In this document: positions 15,796 through 23,741 of the stretch, piece by piece
How positions within the stretch are numbered: position 1 is the stretch's first letter
Layout of the letters: every line of letters begins with the position of its first letter
Source: Kineococcus terrestris
GTDB taxonomy: Bacteria > Actinomycetota > Actinomycetes > Actinomycetales > Kineococcaceae
Reading direction: 5' to 3' (one strand)
Assembly (NCBI RefSeq): GCF_041020765.1
Contig: NZ_JBEUEJ010000020.1
DNA length: 64,000 nucleotides
Program-made: the position numbers and the translations under genes
Notes under the pieces: model-generated
Told to the model about the DNA's origin: nothing
Database searches by the model: none
The model's input: the letters and a program-made list of their open reading frames with translations, nothing else

Positions 15796-16239
15796 GTGAC
15801 GACCAGCGCCCCGCCCACCCGCCGCCCGCCGACCGGGACGGTCCTCGCGGTGCTGCTGCTGGTCCTCGCCGTCGCCGGGGCGGCGTGGGCGGCCTGGGAG
15901 GTGACCGCCCCCGGCCGCGCCCCGCGGGCGTTCACCGACCGCGTCCCGTACCCGACGTGCCCACCGGTGGAGGTTCCGCTGGGTGCGGCCTGGCTCCCGC
16001 CGGTGCTGGCGTGCCTGACGGCGCCGGGTGCCGCGCGCGAGGGGGCGGAGGTCCGGGTGACGACGTCGACCGACGAGGGCGACCCGGTCAGGACGTACTA
16101 CCGGCTGCTGCCCGCCGGCGCCGGTGTCGACGTGTTCACCGACGCCACGGACGACTCGTTCGGCTCCGGCGGCTGGGAGCACGTGCGCTGCCCGGACGTG
16201 GCGGCGCTGCGGACGGGAGAGGGTTGCGGGCCGGCGTGA
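15796..16239 (+). CDS. Hypothetical membrane-anchored protein
   Basis: A 147-residue protein with one N-terminal membrane helix (VLAVLLLVLAVAGAAWAAW, about residues 14-33) and an extracytoplasmic domain of about 110 residues with cysteines in YPTCPPVEV, VLACLTAPG, HVRCPDVAA and GEGCGPA, possibly disulfide-bonded. No family is recognised. GTG 15796 follows CACCCT with a six-base gap, so it is probably leaderless. Its stop faces that of the next gene across a TGAGG/CCTCA dyad (16237-16252). Confidence 0.6.
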   Translation: MTTSAPPTRRPPTGTVLAVLLLVLAVAGAAWAAWEVTAPGRAPRAFTDRVPYPTCPPVEVPLGAAWLPPVLACLTAPGAAREGAEVRVTTSTDEGDPVRTYYRLLPAGAGVDVFTDATDDSFGSGGWEHVRCPDVAALRTGEGCGPA

Positions 16240-16249
16240 GGAGACCCCC

Positions 16250-16909
16250 TCAGCGTCCGGTGAGCCGCCGCCACCGGCCCCTCGGGCCGTGCTCGCGCCG
16301 GTGCGCCAGTTCCGCCGCCCGGTCCTCGGCCTCCAGCGCGTCGAGGTCGTCGGCCGCCCGCAGCAGGACGTCGCGGTGCGCCTCGCGCGCGAAGACGAAC
16401 GGGCCCAGCGCCGACAGGTCGAGGCCGATCTCGTCGTCGGAGTACCCGTTCTGCAGCCGGAAACCGCTCCACGTCGTCGTGGTCGCGTCGTGGTGGACGG
16501 CGACGGTGACGGCGCCGCAGGCCAGGTCGCCGTCGATCGGGCACACGTACAGCGGCAGCCGCCCGGGTTCCAGCGGCCACAGCTCCTCGTCGGGCGGCAG
16601 CTCCCCGGCGAGGCGGCGCAGGTCGCCGGCGGCGTACCCGGGGTGGGCGAGGTCGGCGACGCTGACGAGGTCGAAGGTGTCCCCGAACCCGTACGTCTCC
16701 GGTTCGGGGACGGGCAGTTCCACGAGGAGGCGCTGCAGCGGGACGCCGTCGACGAGGAGGTCCAGGTGCGGCGGGGGCTGCCGCAGCCGCGGGACGCGCT
16801 CGCCCCTCCGCCGGTAGCCCGTGCCCGTCGTCGGTGGCCGGGCCGTCTCCCGCAGGGTCAGGACGCTGAGCGCCGCGGGGGAGGAGCCGGTCACGGTCCC
16901 GTCGTACAC
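16250..16909 (-). CDS. Conserved hypothetical protein
   Basis: A 219-residue cytoplasmic protein. The middle reads HLDLLVDGVPLQRLLVE, then LPLYVCPIDGDLACGAVTVAVHHDATTTTWSGF, a cysteine-containing core I recall from actinobacterial hypothetical proteins without assigned function, sometimes labelled oxidoreductase. The C-terminus is helical and charged. GTG 16909 is the likely start, with an alternative at 16894; the frame is open further upstream over the divergent promoter. It is divergent from the ArsR-like regulator at 16977. Confidence 0.55.
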   Translation of the reverse strand: MYDGTVTGSSPAALSVLTLRETARPPTTGTGYRRRGERVPRLRQPPPHLDLLVDGVPLQRLLVELPVPEPETYGFGDTFDLVSVADLAHPGYAAGDLRRLAGELPPDEELWPLEPGRLPLYVCPIDGDLACGAVTVAVHHDATTTTWSGFRLQNGYSDDEIGLDLSALGPFVFAREAHRDVLLRAADDLDALEAEDRAAELAHRREHGPRGRWRRLTGR

Positions 16910-16941
16910 CGGTCGGGCGCCGCGCGTCTCCCGGGTCCCTC

Positions 16942-16970
16942 TTGAAAAACTCTCTTTCGAAGCATACCTT
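16942..16970 (+). promoter_or_regulatory. Promoter in an AT-rich island before the ArsR-like gene
   Basis: TTGAAA (16942-16947) and TACCTT (16965-16970) are spaced 17 bp apart, and the GTG start lies six bases beyond. The heptamer CTTTCGA occurs twice (16954-16960, 16968-16974), 14 bp apart, and could be the regulator's site. This 40-bp stretch is among the most AT-rich in the window. Confidence 0.6.
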
Positions 16971-16976
16971 TCGATA

Positions 16977-17612
16977 GTGACCACCGGGGACGACCAGCCG
17001 ACCGTCAGCGACGAGCGCGGCGTGCCGCTGCGGGACCTGCAGCGGCCCGAGCACCTCAAGGCCCTCGCGCACCCCCGCCGGCTGCAGCTGCTGGACCTGC
17101 TCATCGCCGAGGGTCCGCTGACCGCCAGCCAGTGCGCCGAGCGGATCGGCGACTCGGCCGCGTCGTGCTCGTACCACCTGCGTCAGCTGGCCCGGTACGG
17201 GTTCGTCGAGGAGGCCGAGGGCGGCCGCGGCAGGAACCGGCCGTGGCGACGGGTACCCGTCGGCAACCGCGTCACCGCCGGCGGGTCGCCCGCCGAGCGG
17301 GCCGCGGTGGAGGCGCTGGGCACCGTGCTGGACGCCCGCAACCAGGAGCTCGTCCAGAGCTGGTCGCGCCGCCGTTCCGGCGACCCGTGGCGGGAGGTCG
17401 CCGGCACCTCGGACTGGACGCTGCGGATCACCGAGCGGGAACTGGCCGACCTGTCCGCGGCCGTCACCGCGCTCATCGCGCCGTTGCAGCGGCGGACCCT
17501 CGACGGCGTGGTCCCGGAGGGTTCCCGCGTCGTCGACGTCCTGACCCACCTCCTGCCCCGCGCCGACACGAGAACCGTTGCGGCGCAGCGCGAGGACGAC
17601 GACGGTGCGTGA
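16977..17612 (+). CDS. ArsR-like helix-turn-helix regulator
   Basis: A 211-residue regulator. Residues 18-85 form a winged helix: RPEHLKALAHPRRLQLLDLLI, GPLTASQCAERIGDSAASCSYHLRQLARYGFVEEAEG, typical of ArsR-type domains. There is no metal-binding cysteine box, so the signal is probably not a metal. The C-terminal half is a helical domain with a conserved-looking LRITERELADLSAAVTALI segment. The start is GTG 16977, leaderless by the promoter spacing. The MFS gene starts inside its last codons, so it likely controls that exporter. Confidence 0.85.
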   Translation: MTTGDDQPTVSDERGVPLRDLQRPEHLKALAHPRRLQLLDLLIAEGPLTASQCAERIGDSAASCSYHLRQLARYGFVEEAEGGRGRNRPWRRVPVGNRVTAGGSPAERAAVEALGTVLDARNQELVQSWSRRRSGDPWREVAGTSDWTLRITERELADLSAAVTALIAPLQRRTLDGVVPEGSRVVDVLTHLLPRADTRTVAAQREDDDGA

Positions 17613-18852
17613 CCTGCTCCGGCACCGGGAGTTCCGGCTGCTGCTGGCCGCGCAGACCCTGTCGATGCTCGGGGAGTGGACGCTGCTGCTCGTCCTGGGC
17701 ATCTGGGCGAAGACCCTCACCGGCAGCAGCGCCGTCGCCGGGCTCGTGGTGTTCGCGATGGCCGCGCCCGGTGTCCTCGCCCCGCTGGCGGGGGTCCTCG
17801 TGGACCGGCTGCCCCGCCGCACCGTCCTCGTGGGGGTGGACTCCGCCGGTGCCGCCGCGGTCTCCTGCTTGTGGCTGGTCCGCGGACCGGAGCAGCTGTG
17901 GCTGCTGTTCGCCGTCGCCGCCTGGTGCGGCGCCGCCGGTGTCGTGACGAACGCCGCCGTGTCCGGGCTCGTGCAGGCGGTGCTGCCCGCGGACCTGCTC
18001 GGCGCGGCCAACGGGGCGCTGGGCACGGTGCGGCAGGGCCTGCGCCTGGTCGGCCCGCTGGCCGGCGCGGGGTTGTTCGCCGCCGCCGGGGGCCGGTGGG
18101 TCGCCACCGCGACGGCCGTCGCCCTCCTGCTCGCGGTCGTCGTGCTGCTGCGGCTGCGGCTCCGGGAACTCCCGGGGGAGCGGACCGCCTGCGCGGAACC
18201 GGTGGCCGTGCGCTGGCGCCGCGAGGTCCTCGCCGGCCTGGTGCACCTGTGGCGCACGCGGGCGCTGCGCCGCGTGGTCCGCTGCACGCTCGTCCTGTCC
18301 GCCTCGGTCGGACTCGTCGAGGCGACCGTCTACGCGCTGGTGGAGGACGGGCTGCACCGGCCGCCGGAGTTCGTCGGCGTCCTCGTGAGCGTCCAGGGCG
18401 CCGGGGCCGTCGCGGGCGGTGTCGGCGCCGGCCTGCTCGCCGCCCGGGTCGGCGAGGAACGCCTGGTGGCCGCCGGCGCGGCCCTCGTCGCCGCCGGGAT
18501 CGGCGCAGCCGCCGTCGGCCCGCTGCCGGTCGTGCTCGCCGGTTTCCTCCTCGTCGGCGCGGGGCTGACGGTGCTGGCGGTGGCCGCGGCGACGTCGCTG
18601 CAGCGCCGCACCCCGAACGCCGTGATGGGCCGCGTCGCCGCCGGGTACGAGACGGTCGTCTCCGTCCCGGGCACGGCGTCGATCGCGGTGGGTGCGCTGC
18701 TCGTCGGGGTGCTGCCGTTCCAGGTCGTGCTGCTGGTCAGCGCCGCCGGGTGCGCCCTGGCCGCCGTGCTCGTCGCCGTCGGCGCGGACCGCGACCCGGC
18801 CCCGCCCGCGCGGGAGCCGGCGCTCGCGGCGCCGCGGGTCGGGAACCCCTGA
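17605..18852 (+). CDS. MFS transporter
   Basis: A 415-residue membrane transporter with about twelve hydrophobic segments. It starts VRDLLRHREFRLLLAAQTLSML, the usual opening of MFS exporters of the macrolide/enterobactin exporter type, and has the loop 2-3 motif DRLPRRTVLVGVD. GTG 17605 overlaps the end of the regulator gene by eight bases; a TTG at 17578 is the only alternative. Operon position behind an ArsR-like gene suggests an inducible drug or metabolite exporter. Confidence 0.88.
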   Translation: MRDLLRHREFRLLLAAQTLSMLGEWTLLLVLGIWAKTLTGSSAVAGLVVFAMAAPGVLAPLAGVLVDRLPRRTVLVGVDSAGAAAVSCLWLVRGPEQLWLLFAVAAWCGAAGVVTNAAVSGLVQAVLPADLLGAANGALGTVRQGLRLVGPLAGAGLFAAAGGRWVATATAVALLLAVVVLLRLRLRELPGERTACAEPVAVRWRREVLAGLVHLWRTRALRRVVRCTLVLSASVGLVEATVYALVEDGLHRPPEFVGVLVSVQGAGAVAGGVGAGLLAARVGEERLVAAGAALVAAGIGAAAVGPLPVVLAGFLLVGAGLTVLAVAAATSLQRRTPNAVMGRVAAGYETVVSVPGTASIAVGALLVGVLPFQVVLLVSAAGCALAAVLVAVGADRDPAPPAREPALAAPRVGNP

Positions 18853-18919
18853 TCCCGTCGGCCGCAGCGGCCTCGACCGGTCCGCTGCGCGAGGACGGCG
18901 GGGAGCCGGTCGAGCCCGC

Positions 18920-19762
18920 TCACGCCCCGCGGACCGGCGCGGCCGCCGCGAGCACGGCGAGCTTCTCGGCCGCGTCCGTGCCGGGACGCGGCTGGAACAC
19001 CGCCAGGACGATCCCGTCCGTGCCGCTGACGGCGAGCTTCTCGCGCTCCAGCTCCAGCTGCCCGACCCGCGGGTGGTCCAGCGTGACGGGGGCGCCGCCG
19101 CGCTCGGCGACGTCGTGCCGCGCCCACAGGCCCCGGAACCACGGGCTGGCCACGGACAGCTCCCCGACCAGGGAGACCACCCGCTCGTCGTCCACGTCGG
19201 TGCCCACCGACCCGCGGAAACCGGCGACCAGCGCGGCGGCCGCCCGCTCGGCCTCGATGAACAGCGCCTGCTCGGCCGGGTCGAGGAACACGTCCCGCAG
19301 GCGGTTGCGGCCGGCCACCCACCGCGGGGACACCGCCGCCGCGAGGGAGTTCGCGGCCAGCACGTCGAGGTAGCGGCCCTCCGCGAACGCCGGCAGCGGC
19401 AGCGAGGCGACGAGGCGGGCGGTGCTCGCCGGCAGCACCTCGCGGCGGGGCCGCGAGCGCCGGCGCCGTCCCGCGGGCGCCGCCGTCGCCTCCGCCAGGC
19501 GCAGCAGGTGGGAGGCGTCGGCGAGGCCCAGGACCCGCGCCAGCGACTCCAGGACCTGGCGGGAGGGGTGCCGGTCGCGGCCCTGCTCCAGCCGCAGGTA
19601 GTACTCGGCGCTGATGCCGGCCAGCATCGCCACCTCCTCCCGGCGCAGGCCGGGGACCCGCCGGGTGCCGGTGACGGGCAGGCCGACCTGCTGCGGGCTG
19701 ACCAGCTCGCGCCGGGCCCGCAGGTGCTCGCCCAGCAGGTTCGCCCCCCGATCGCCGTCCAC
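18920..19762 (-). CDS. XRE family regulator with MmyB-like domain
   Basis: A 280-residue paralogue of the regulator at 10528. The helix-turn-helix is LGEHLRARRELVSPQQVGL, RREEVAMLAGISAEYYLRLEQGRDRHPS; the ligand domain runs from LDVLAANSLAAAVSP to LDHPRVGQLELEREKL and IVLAVFQPRPGTDA. GTG 19762 is preferred over 19768 and 19771 because TAGCGT ends seven bases before it. It is divergent from the epimerase-like gene at 19866, its probable target. Confidence 0.88.
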   Translation of the reverse strand: MDGDRGANLLGEHLRARRELVSPQQVGLPVTGTRRVPGLRREEVAMLAGISAEYYLRLEQGRDRHPSRQVLESLARVLGLADASHLLRLAEATAAPAGRRRRSRPRREVLPASTARLVASLPLPAFAEGRYLDVLAANSLAAAVSPRWVAGRNRLRDVFLDPAEQALFIEAERAAAALVAGFRGSVGTDVDDERVVSLVGELSVASPWFRGLWARHDVAERGGAPVTLDHPRVGQLELEREKLAVSGTDGIVLAVFQPRPGTDAAEKLAVLAAAAPVRGA

Positions 19763-19865
19763 GACCACCACGCTAACCAGCCGGCCTCCGCGCAGCCTGT
19801 CCCCGCTGGTACCGGTGTCCGCGGGGCACTGCCGCGGCACCGGTGCCCGGCGCACCCTCGACGGC

Positions 19866-20969
19866 GTGAGCGACCACCACCAGCGACCCGTCCTCGTCAC
19901 CGGGGGCACCGGCTCCCTCGCCGGGCACTGCCTCCTGCAGCTGCTCGCCGCCGGCCGTCCCGTGCGCGCGACCGTCCGGACGGCGTCCCGCGGGGCCGCG
20001 CTGCGCACCGCCCTGGCCGGTGCGGGGGCGAGCACGGAGCAGCTGCGGCGCCTGCGCGTGGTGACCGCGGACCTCACGGACGACGCCGGGTGGGCGGAGG
20101 CCGTCGCGGGCGCCGACGCCGTGCTGCACGTCGCCTCGCCGGTGCGCCCGGGGCACGTCGAGGACGAGGACGAGCTCGTCGTGCCCGCCCGCGGGGGGAC
20201 GCTGCGCGTGCTGCGCGCCGCCCGGGACGCGGGGGTCCGGCGGGTCGTGGTGACGTCGGCGTTCCACGCCGTCGGGTTCGGGCACGGCCGCCTCGACCGC
20301 GAGCTCACCGAGGACGACTGGTCGCCGCTACACGGTCCGGGCACGGACGCCTACGGCCGCAGCAAGGTCCTGGCCGAGCGCGCCGCGTGGGAGTTCACCC
20401 GCGCGGAGCCCGGCGCCCCCGAGCTGGTGACCCTGCTGCCGGTCGCCGTCGTGGGCCCGCTGCTCGGCGACGCCGTCTCCGGGGCGAACCACCTGCTGCA
20501 GCGGATGCTCAGCGGCGCCCTGCCCGCGCTGCCGGACCTGGCGGTCCCGTTCGTGGACGTGCGCGACGTCGCCGCCGCCCACGTCGCGGCCCTCGACGCG
20601 CCCGGCGCCGCCGGGCAGCGGGTCATCCTCGCGGCGCAGGAGCGCGCGACACCGCTGCGGGAGGTCGCCGCGCTGCTGCGCGCCGAGCTCGGCGAGCGCG
20701 CCGCCGCCGTCCCCACCCGGCAGGTGCCTTCCGTCGCGCTGCGCCTCGCCGCGCGGTTCCGCCCCGGGCTGCGCGGCACGGTGGCCGACCTGGGCCACGT
20801 CAAGCAGCTGTCCACCCGGCGCCAGCGCGACCTGCTCGGGCTCGAGCCCCGGCCGTGGCAGGAGGCCGTCGCCGCCGGCGCGCGCAGCCTGCTCGACCGG
20901 GGGCTCGTGGTGCCGCCTGCCCGGCGGTCCCACCGCCCGCACCGGACGGGCCCGCACCCCGTCGGCTAG
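19866..20969 (+). CDS. NAD-dependent epimerase/dehydratase family protein
   Basis: A 367-residue extended-SDR enzyme. VLVTGGTGSLAGHC binds the dinucleotide, VLHVASPVRPG follows strand 4, and TDAYGRSKVLAE carries the catalytic tyrosine and lysine. The sequence resembles dihydroflavonol-4-reductase-like proteins more than sugar epimerases. GTG 19866 follows CACCCT with a seven-base gap, so it is likely leaderless. Its TAG shares a CTAG palindrome with the stop of the convergent TetR gene, so the two genes overlap by four bases. Confidence 0.88.
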   Translation: MSDHHQRPVLVTGGTGSLAGHCLLQLLAAGRPVRATVRTASRGAALRTALAGAGASTEQLRRLRVVTADLTDDAGWAEAVAGADAVLHVASPVRPGHVEDEDELVVPARGGTLRVLRAARDAGVRRVVVTSAFHAVGFGHGRLDRELTEDDWSPLHGPGTDAYGRSKVLAERAAWEFTRAEPGAPELVTLLPVAVVGPLLGDAVSGANHLLQRMLSGALPALPDLAVPFVDVRDVAAAHVAALDAPGAAGQRVILAAQERATPLREVAALLRAELGERAAAVPTRQVPSVALRLAARFRPGLRGTVADLGHVKQLSTRRQRDLLGLEPRPWQEAVAAGARSLLDRGLVVPPARRSHRPHRTGPHPVG

Positions 20970-21580
20970 GTGCGGTGCGCGCGCAGCCCGTCGAGCACGA
21001 CGGCGAGCAGCCGCGGCCCGCGCGCGTCGAGCTCGTCGTCCTCCAGGCGCGAGAGCCAGCTGATGAGCACGACGACGTCGCGGGCGTCGACGTCGGCGCG
21101 GACGCTGCCGTCGGCGCGGCCGGCTGCCAGGAGCCGCTCGACCGCCTCGCCGATCGGCCCGAGGCTGTGGGCGGCCAGGTCGCGCCACGTCGCCGCCTCG
21201 ACGGCGGCGAACACGTGGTTCTTCACCCGGGCGTAGGCGGCGACGCGCTCGAACCAGCCCTCCAGGGCCGCCAGCGGTGCGCGGGTCGCCAGGAGGTCGG
21301 ACGCGGCCGCGACGAGCTCGTCGACGTCGTGCCGGTACACCTCGGCCAGGAGGGCCTCGCGGGTGGGGAAGTGCCGGTAGAGGGTGCCCTGCCCGATGCC
21401 GCAGGCCCTGGCGACGGCGTTGAGCTTCAGCTCCCCGGGTGCCCGCACCAGCTCGCGGGCCGCCTCGACGATCCGGTCGCGGTTGCGCTGGGCGTCCGCG
21501 CGCGGGCTCCTGCCGCCCGCTGCACCGGTGTTGACAGAAATGGACACGTGTCCGTTAGGGTCGTCGGCGTATCCGGACAT
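20966..21580 (-). CDS. TetR family regulator
   Basis: A 204-residue repressor. The DNA-binding domain is at about residues 30-78 (RDRIVEAARELVRA, ACGIGQGTLYRHFPTREALLAEVY), and the remainder is a helical ligand domain. ATG 21580 is preferred because TAAGGT ends six bases before it on the minus strand, predicting a leaderless mRNA. Two GGACAyGTGTCC palindromes flank and overlap this start, one of them inside the first codons. It probably represses itself and the divergent SDR at 21658. Confidence 0.9.
   Translation of the reverse strand: MSGYADDPNGHVSISVNTGAAGGRSPRADAQRNRDRIVEAARELVRAPGELKLNAVARACGIGQGTLYRHFPTREALLAEVYRHDVDELVAAASDLLATRAPLAALEGWFERVAAYARVKNHVFAAVEAATWRDLAAHSLGPIGEAVERLLAAGRADGSVRADVDARDVVVLISWLSRLEDDELDARGPRLLAVVLDGLRAHRT
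21542..21553. promoter_or_regulatory. TetR operator 1 (GGACACGTGTCC)
   Basis: A perfect 12-bp palindrome. On the plus strand it lies within the spacer after TTGACA (21531-21536), so a bound repressor would block the SDR promoter. It also falls inside codons 10-13 of the TetR gene. Confidence 0.7.
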
Positions 21581-21586
21581 GTGTCC
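21575..21586. promoter_or_regulatory. TetR operator 2 (GGACATGTGTCC)
   Basis: Same sequence as operator 1 except one central base, centred 33 bp away, about three helical turns. It covers the predicted start site and the ATG of the TetR gene, so it suits autorepression. Confidence 0.7.
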
Positions 21587-21657
21587 ACCTTATCCGCCGC
21601 GACGCGCGGGCGCTCGTGCGCCCGTCCGGTCCCGCGGCCCCGCGAGAGGAGTCCCCC

Positions 21658-22398
21658 GTGACCGTCCAGGACAAGGTCGTCGCCGTCACCGGTGCCAGCA
21701 GCGGCATCGGCGAGGCCACCGCCCGCCACCTCGCCGCCCGCGGCGCCGCCGTCGTCCTCGGCGCCCGCCGCACCGACCGGCTGGACCGGGTGGTCGAGGA
21801 GATCACCGCCGCCGGCGGCCGCGCGGTCGCCACCCGCGTCGACGTCACCGACCCGCACGACCTGCACGCCCTCGTCGCCCTCGCGCTCGAGCGCTTCGGC
21901 CGCCTCGACGTCCTCGTCGGCAACGCCGGCACCAGCAGGATCGGCCCCGTCGCCGACCTCGACGTCGCGGGCTGGTCGGCCATGGTCGACGTCAACGTCA
22001 AGGGCGTCCTGCACGGCATCGCCGCGGCCCTGCCCGTGTTCCGCCGCCAGGGCCGCGGCCACCTCGTCACCGTGGTCTCCACGTCCGGCCTGAAGATCGT
22101 CCCCACCCAGGCCGTGTACGCCGGGACGAAGAACGCCGTGCGCACCCTGCTCGAGGGGCTGCGGCAGGAGAGCACCGACGGGGTCCTGCGCACCACGTCG
22201 ATCTCCCCCGGCTACGTGCGCACCGAGTTCGTCGACACCGCGGTCGACGACCCGGCCGTGCGCGAGCAGGTCCAGCGCGAGATGGCCGACCTCGGCCTCG
22301 ACCCCGACGCGGTCGCCCGCGCCGTCGCCTTCGCGGTCGAGCAGCCCGAGGACGTCGAGATCGGCGACCTGACGATCCGGCCGGCGCGGCAGAGCTGA
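21658..22398 (+). CDS. SDR family NAD(P)-dependent oxidoreductase
   Basis: A 246-residue classical SDR. It has TGASSGIG, the NAG motif in VGNAGTSRIGP, the serine in VTVVSTSGLK, and AVYAGTKNAVR with the tyrosine-lysine pair. It resembles the YdfG/clavulanate-dehydrogenase-like group that lacks the usual C-terminal GG tail. GTG 21658 has a GAGAGGAG ribosome site at 21643-21650. Its promoter carries two palindromes probably bound by the divergent TetR protein, so expression should respond to that regulator's ligand. The reaction is unknown. Confidence 0.9.
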   Translation: MTVQDKVVAVTGASSGIGEATARHLAARGAAVVLGARRTDRLDRVVEEITAAGGRAVATRVDVTDPHDLHALVALALERFGRLDVLVGNAGTSRIGPVADLDVAGWSAMVDVNVKGVLHGIAAALPVFRRQGRGHLVTVVSTSGLKIVPTQAVYAGTKNAVRTLLEGLRQESTDGVLRTTSISPGYVRTEFVDTAVDDPAVREQVQREMADLGLDPDAVARAVAFAVEQPEDVEIGDLTIRPARQS

Positions 22399-22420
22399 GC
22401 GCCTCCCGCCGACCGCTCAG
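22395..22420. terminator. Shared hairpin over two facing stop codons
   Basis: CTGAGCG (22395-22401) and CGCTCAG (22414-22420) pair across a 12-base loop. The arms contain the TGA of the SDR gene and that of the DinB-like gene on the other strand, so the structure could end both transcripts. There is no T tract, as usual in such DNA. Confidence 0.45.
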
Positions 22421-23007
22421 GCACCTCCGCCCACCTCGTCCGCGACCCGCTGCAGGCGCGCCCGGTACGCCGACCACCAGGCGGCGTCCCCCTCGGGGAG
22501 GTTCGACCCGCCCGGGCGCAGGCCCGCCGCGCCGTCGACGAGCTCGCGCACGACGTCGGCGTGCCCGGCGTGGCGGTGGGTCTCCGCGACCACGTGGATG
22601 AGGACGCGGCGCAGGGTCACCGACCGGCTCTCCGGCCGCCACCACGGCACCGTCCCGGGCGCGTCCAGCGGCAGCGCCGCGATCGTGGCGTCGCTGTGCT
22701 CCTGCACCCGCCGGTACAGGTCGACGACGCCGGCCCGTGACTCCTCCGCGCTCGCCCACATGTCCGCGTTCGGCTCGGCGTCCTCCTCGGTCCACGGCAG
22801 CGGTTCGGGGAACGGGCGCGCGAAGACCTCCCCGAAGTACCCGGCCTCCACCCCCGCCAGGTGCTTCACGAGACCCAGCAGGTTTGTCCCGGTCGGCGTC
22901 AGCGGGCGGCGCGCGTCGCGCTCGCCGACACCGTCCAGCTTCCACAGCAGCGCCTCCCGCCCCTCGCGCAGGTAGCGGTGCAGCTCGTCCTTCGCGTCGT
23001 CGGCCAC
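22417..23007 (-). CDS. DinB family protein (DUF664)
   Basis: A 196-residue protein of the DinB/DUF664 four-helix superfamily. Landmarks are LWKLDGVGERDARRPLTPTGTNLLGLVKHLAGVEAGYFGEVF, with a first histidine in VKHLAGVE, and VLIHVVAETHRHAGHADVVRELVDG, with the histidine cluster expected to bind a divalent metal. Members include thiol-dependent S-transferases, but most are uncharacterised. GTG 23007 follows CAGGCT by six bases, so it is probably leaderless. Confidence 0.88.
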   Translation of the reverse strand: MADDAKDELHRYLREGREALLWKLDGVGERDARRPLTPTGTNLLGLVKHLAGVEAGYFGEVFARPFPEPLPWTEEDAEPNADMWASAEESRAGVVDLYRRVQEHSDATIAALPLDAPGTVPWWRPESRSVTLRRVLIHVVAETHRHAGHADVVRELVDGAAGLRPGGSNLPEGDAAWWSAYRARLQRVADEVGGGA

Positions 23008-23059
23008 CGGTCCAGCCTGGCACCCGGGCGGTGCGCGGGGCACCGCCCGGCCCCCGCGC

Positions 23060-23644
23060 TCACGCCGGGGCGCCCGGCCCCCGCACGCCGTCGAGCAGCA
23101 CCCGCACGTGCCGCTCGACGCGCGCGTCGTCGCCGGCGACCGGCGCGAGCCCCGCGGCCAGCCCCAGCACCAGCAGCCGCACGTCGTCGGCGTCGACGTC
23201 GTCGCGCACGGCGCCCGCGGCGCGGGCCCGGCGCAGCAGCTGCCCGACCGCCTCGTCCAGCTGCACCGCCGCGCGCGTGGGCGGCGCGCAGCCGGGACCG
23301 GCGCCGGTGACGGCCGCGCGCACGGCCGGGTCGTGCAGGACCCCGCGCACCACGGCGGCCACGACGCGGGCGAACCCCCGCACCGGGTCGTCCTCCTCGG
23401 CGGCGGCGCGTACCCGCGCCGCGAGCTCGCACGTGGCGTCCTCGCCGAGGGCGGCCAGCAGCGCCTGCTGGGTGGGGAAGTGGCGGTAGACGGTGCCGGT
23501 GCCGACACCGGCCAGCCGCGCCAGGTCCTTCATCGGCGGCAGCGGCGCCCCGCGGCGCAGCTGCTCGCGCGCCACGGCGAGGACGTGCTCGCGGTTGCGG
23601 GCGGCGTCGGCGCGCAGCGGCGCGGTCGTGTCGGGCGTGCTCAC
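23060..23644 (-). CDS. TetR family regulator
   Basis: A 194-residue repressor. The helix-turn-helix spans about residues 12-60 (REHVLAVAREQLRRGAPLPPMKDLARLAG, VGTGTVYRHFPTQQALLAAL), and the C-terminal part has RAAGAVRDDVDADDVRLLVLGLAAGL. GTG 23644 follows TACCCT with a six-base gap. The intergenic space to the divergent SDR at 23742 holds two GGAACAyGTTCC palindromes, the likely binding sites. The arrangement mirrors the TetR/SDR pair at 20966-22398. Confidence 0.9.
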   Translation of the reverse strand: MSTPDTTAPLRADAARNREHVLAVAREQLRRGAPLPPMKDLARLAGVGTGTVYRHFPTQQALLAALGEDATCELAARVRAAAEEDDPVRGFARVVAAVVRGVLHDPAVRAAVTGAGPGCAPPTRAAVQLDEAVGQLLRRARAAGAVRDDVDADDVRLLVLGLAAGLAPVAGDDARVERHVRVLLDGVRGPGAPA

Positions 23645-23674
23645 GCGTCGAGGGTAGGTGAGGCGCACCCTTGC

Positions 23675-23686
23675 GGAACATGTTCC
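23675..23686. promoter_or_regulatory. TetR operator 1 (GGAACATGTTCC)
   Basis: A perfect 12-bp palindrome, 31 bp upstream of the TetR start on the other strand. The near-identical partner at 23709 is centred 34 bp away. Confidence 0.7.
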
Positions 23687-23708
23687 GGTTCTGCGACGCT
23701 GTCGAAAC

Positions 23709-23720
23709 GGAACACGTTCC
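23709..23720. promoter_or_regulatory. TetR operator 2 (GGAACACGTTCC)
   Basis: Differs from its partner at 23675 in one central base. It ends just before the AGGAGG ribosome site of the SDR gene, so a bound repressor would block that transcript. Confidence 0.7.
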
Positions 23721-23741
23721 ACATCCCTCAGGAGGCCCGCC

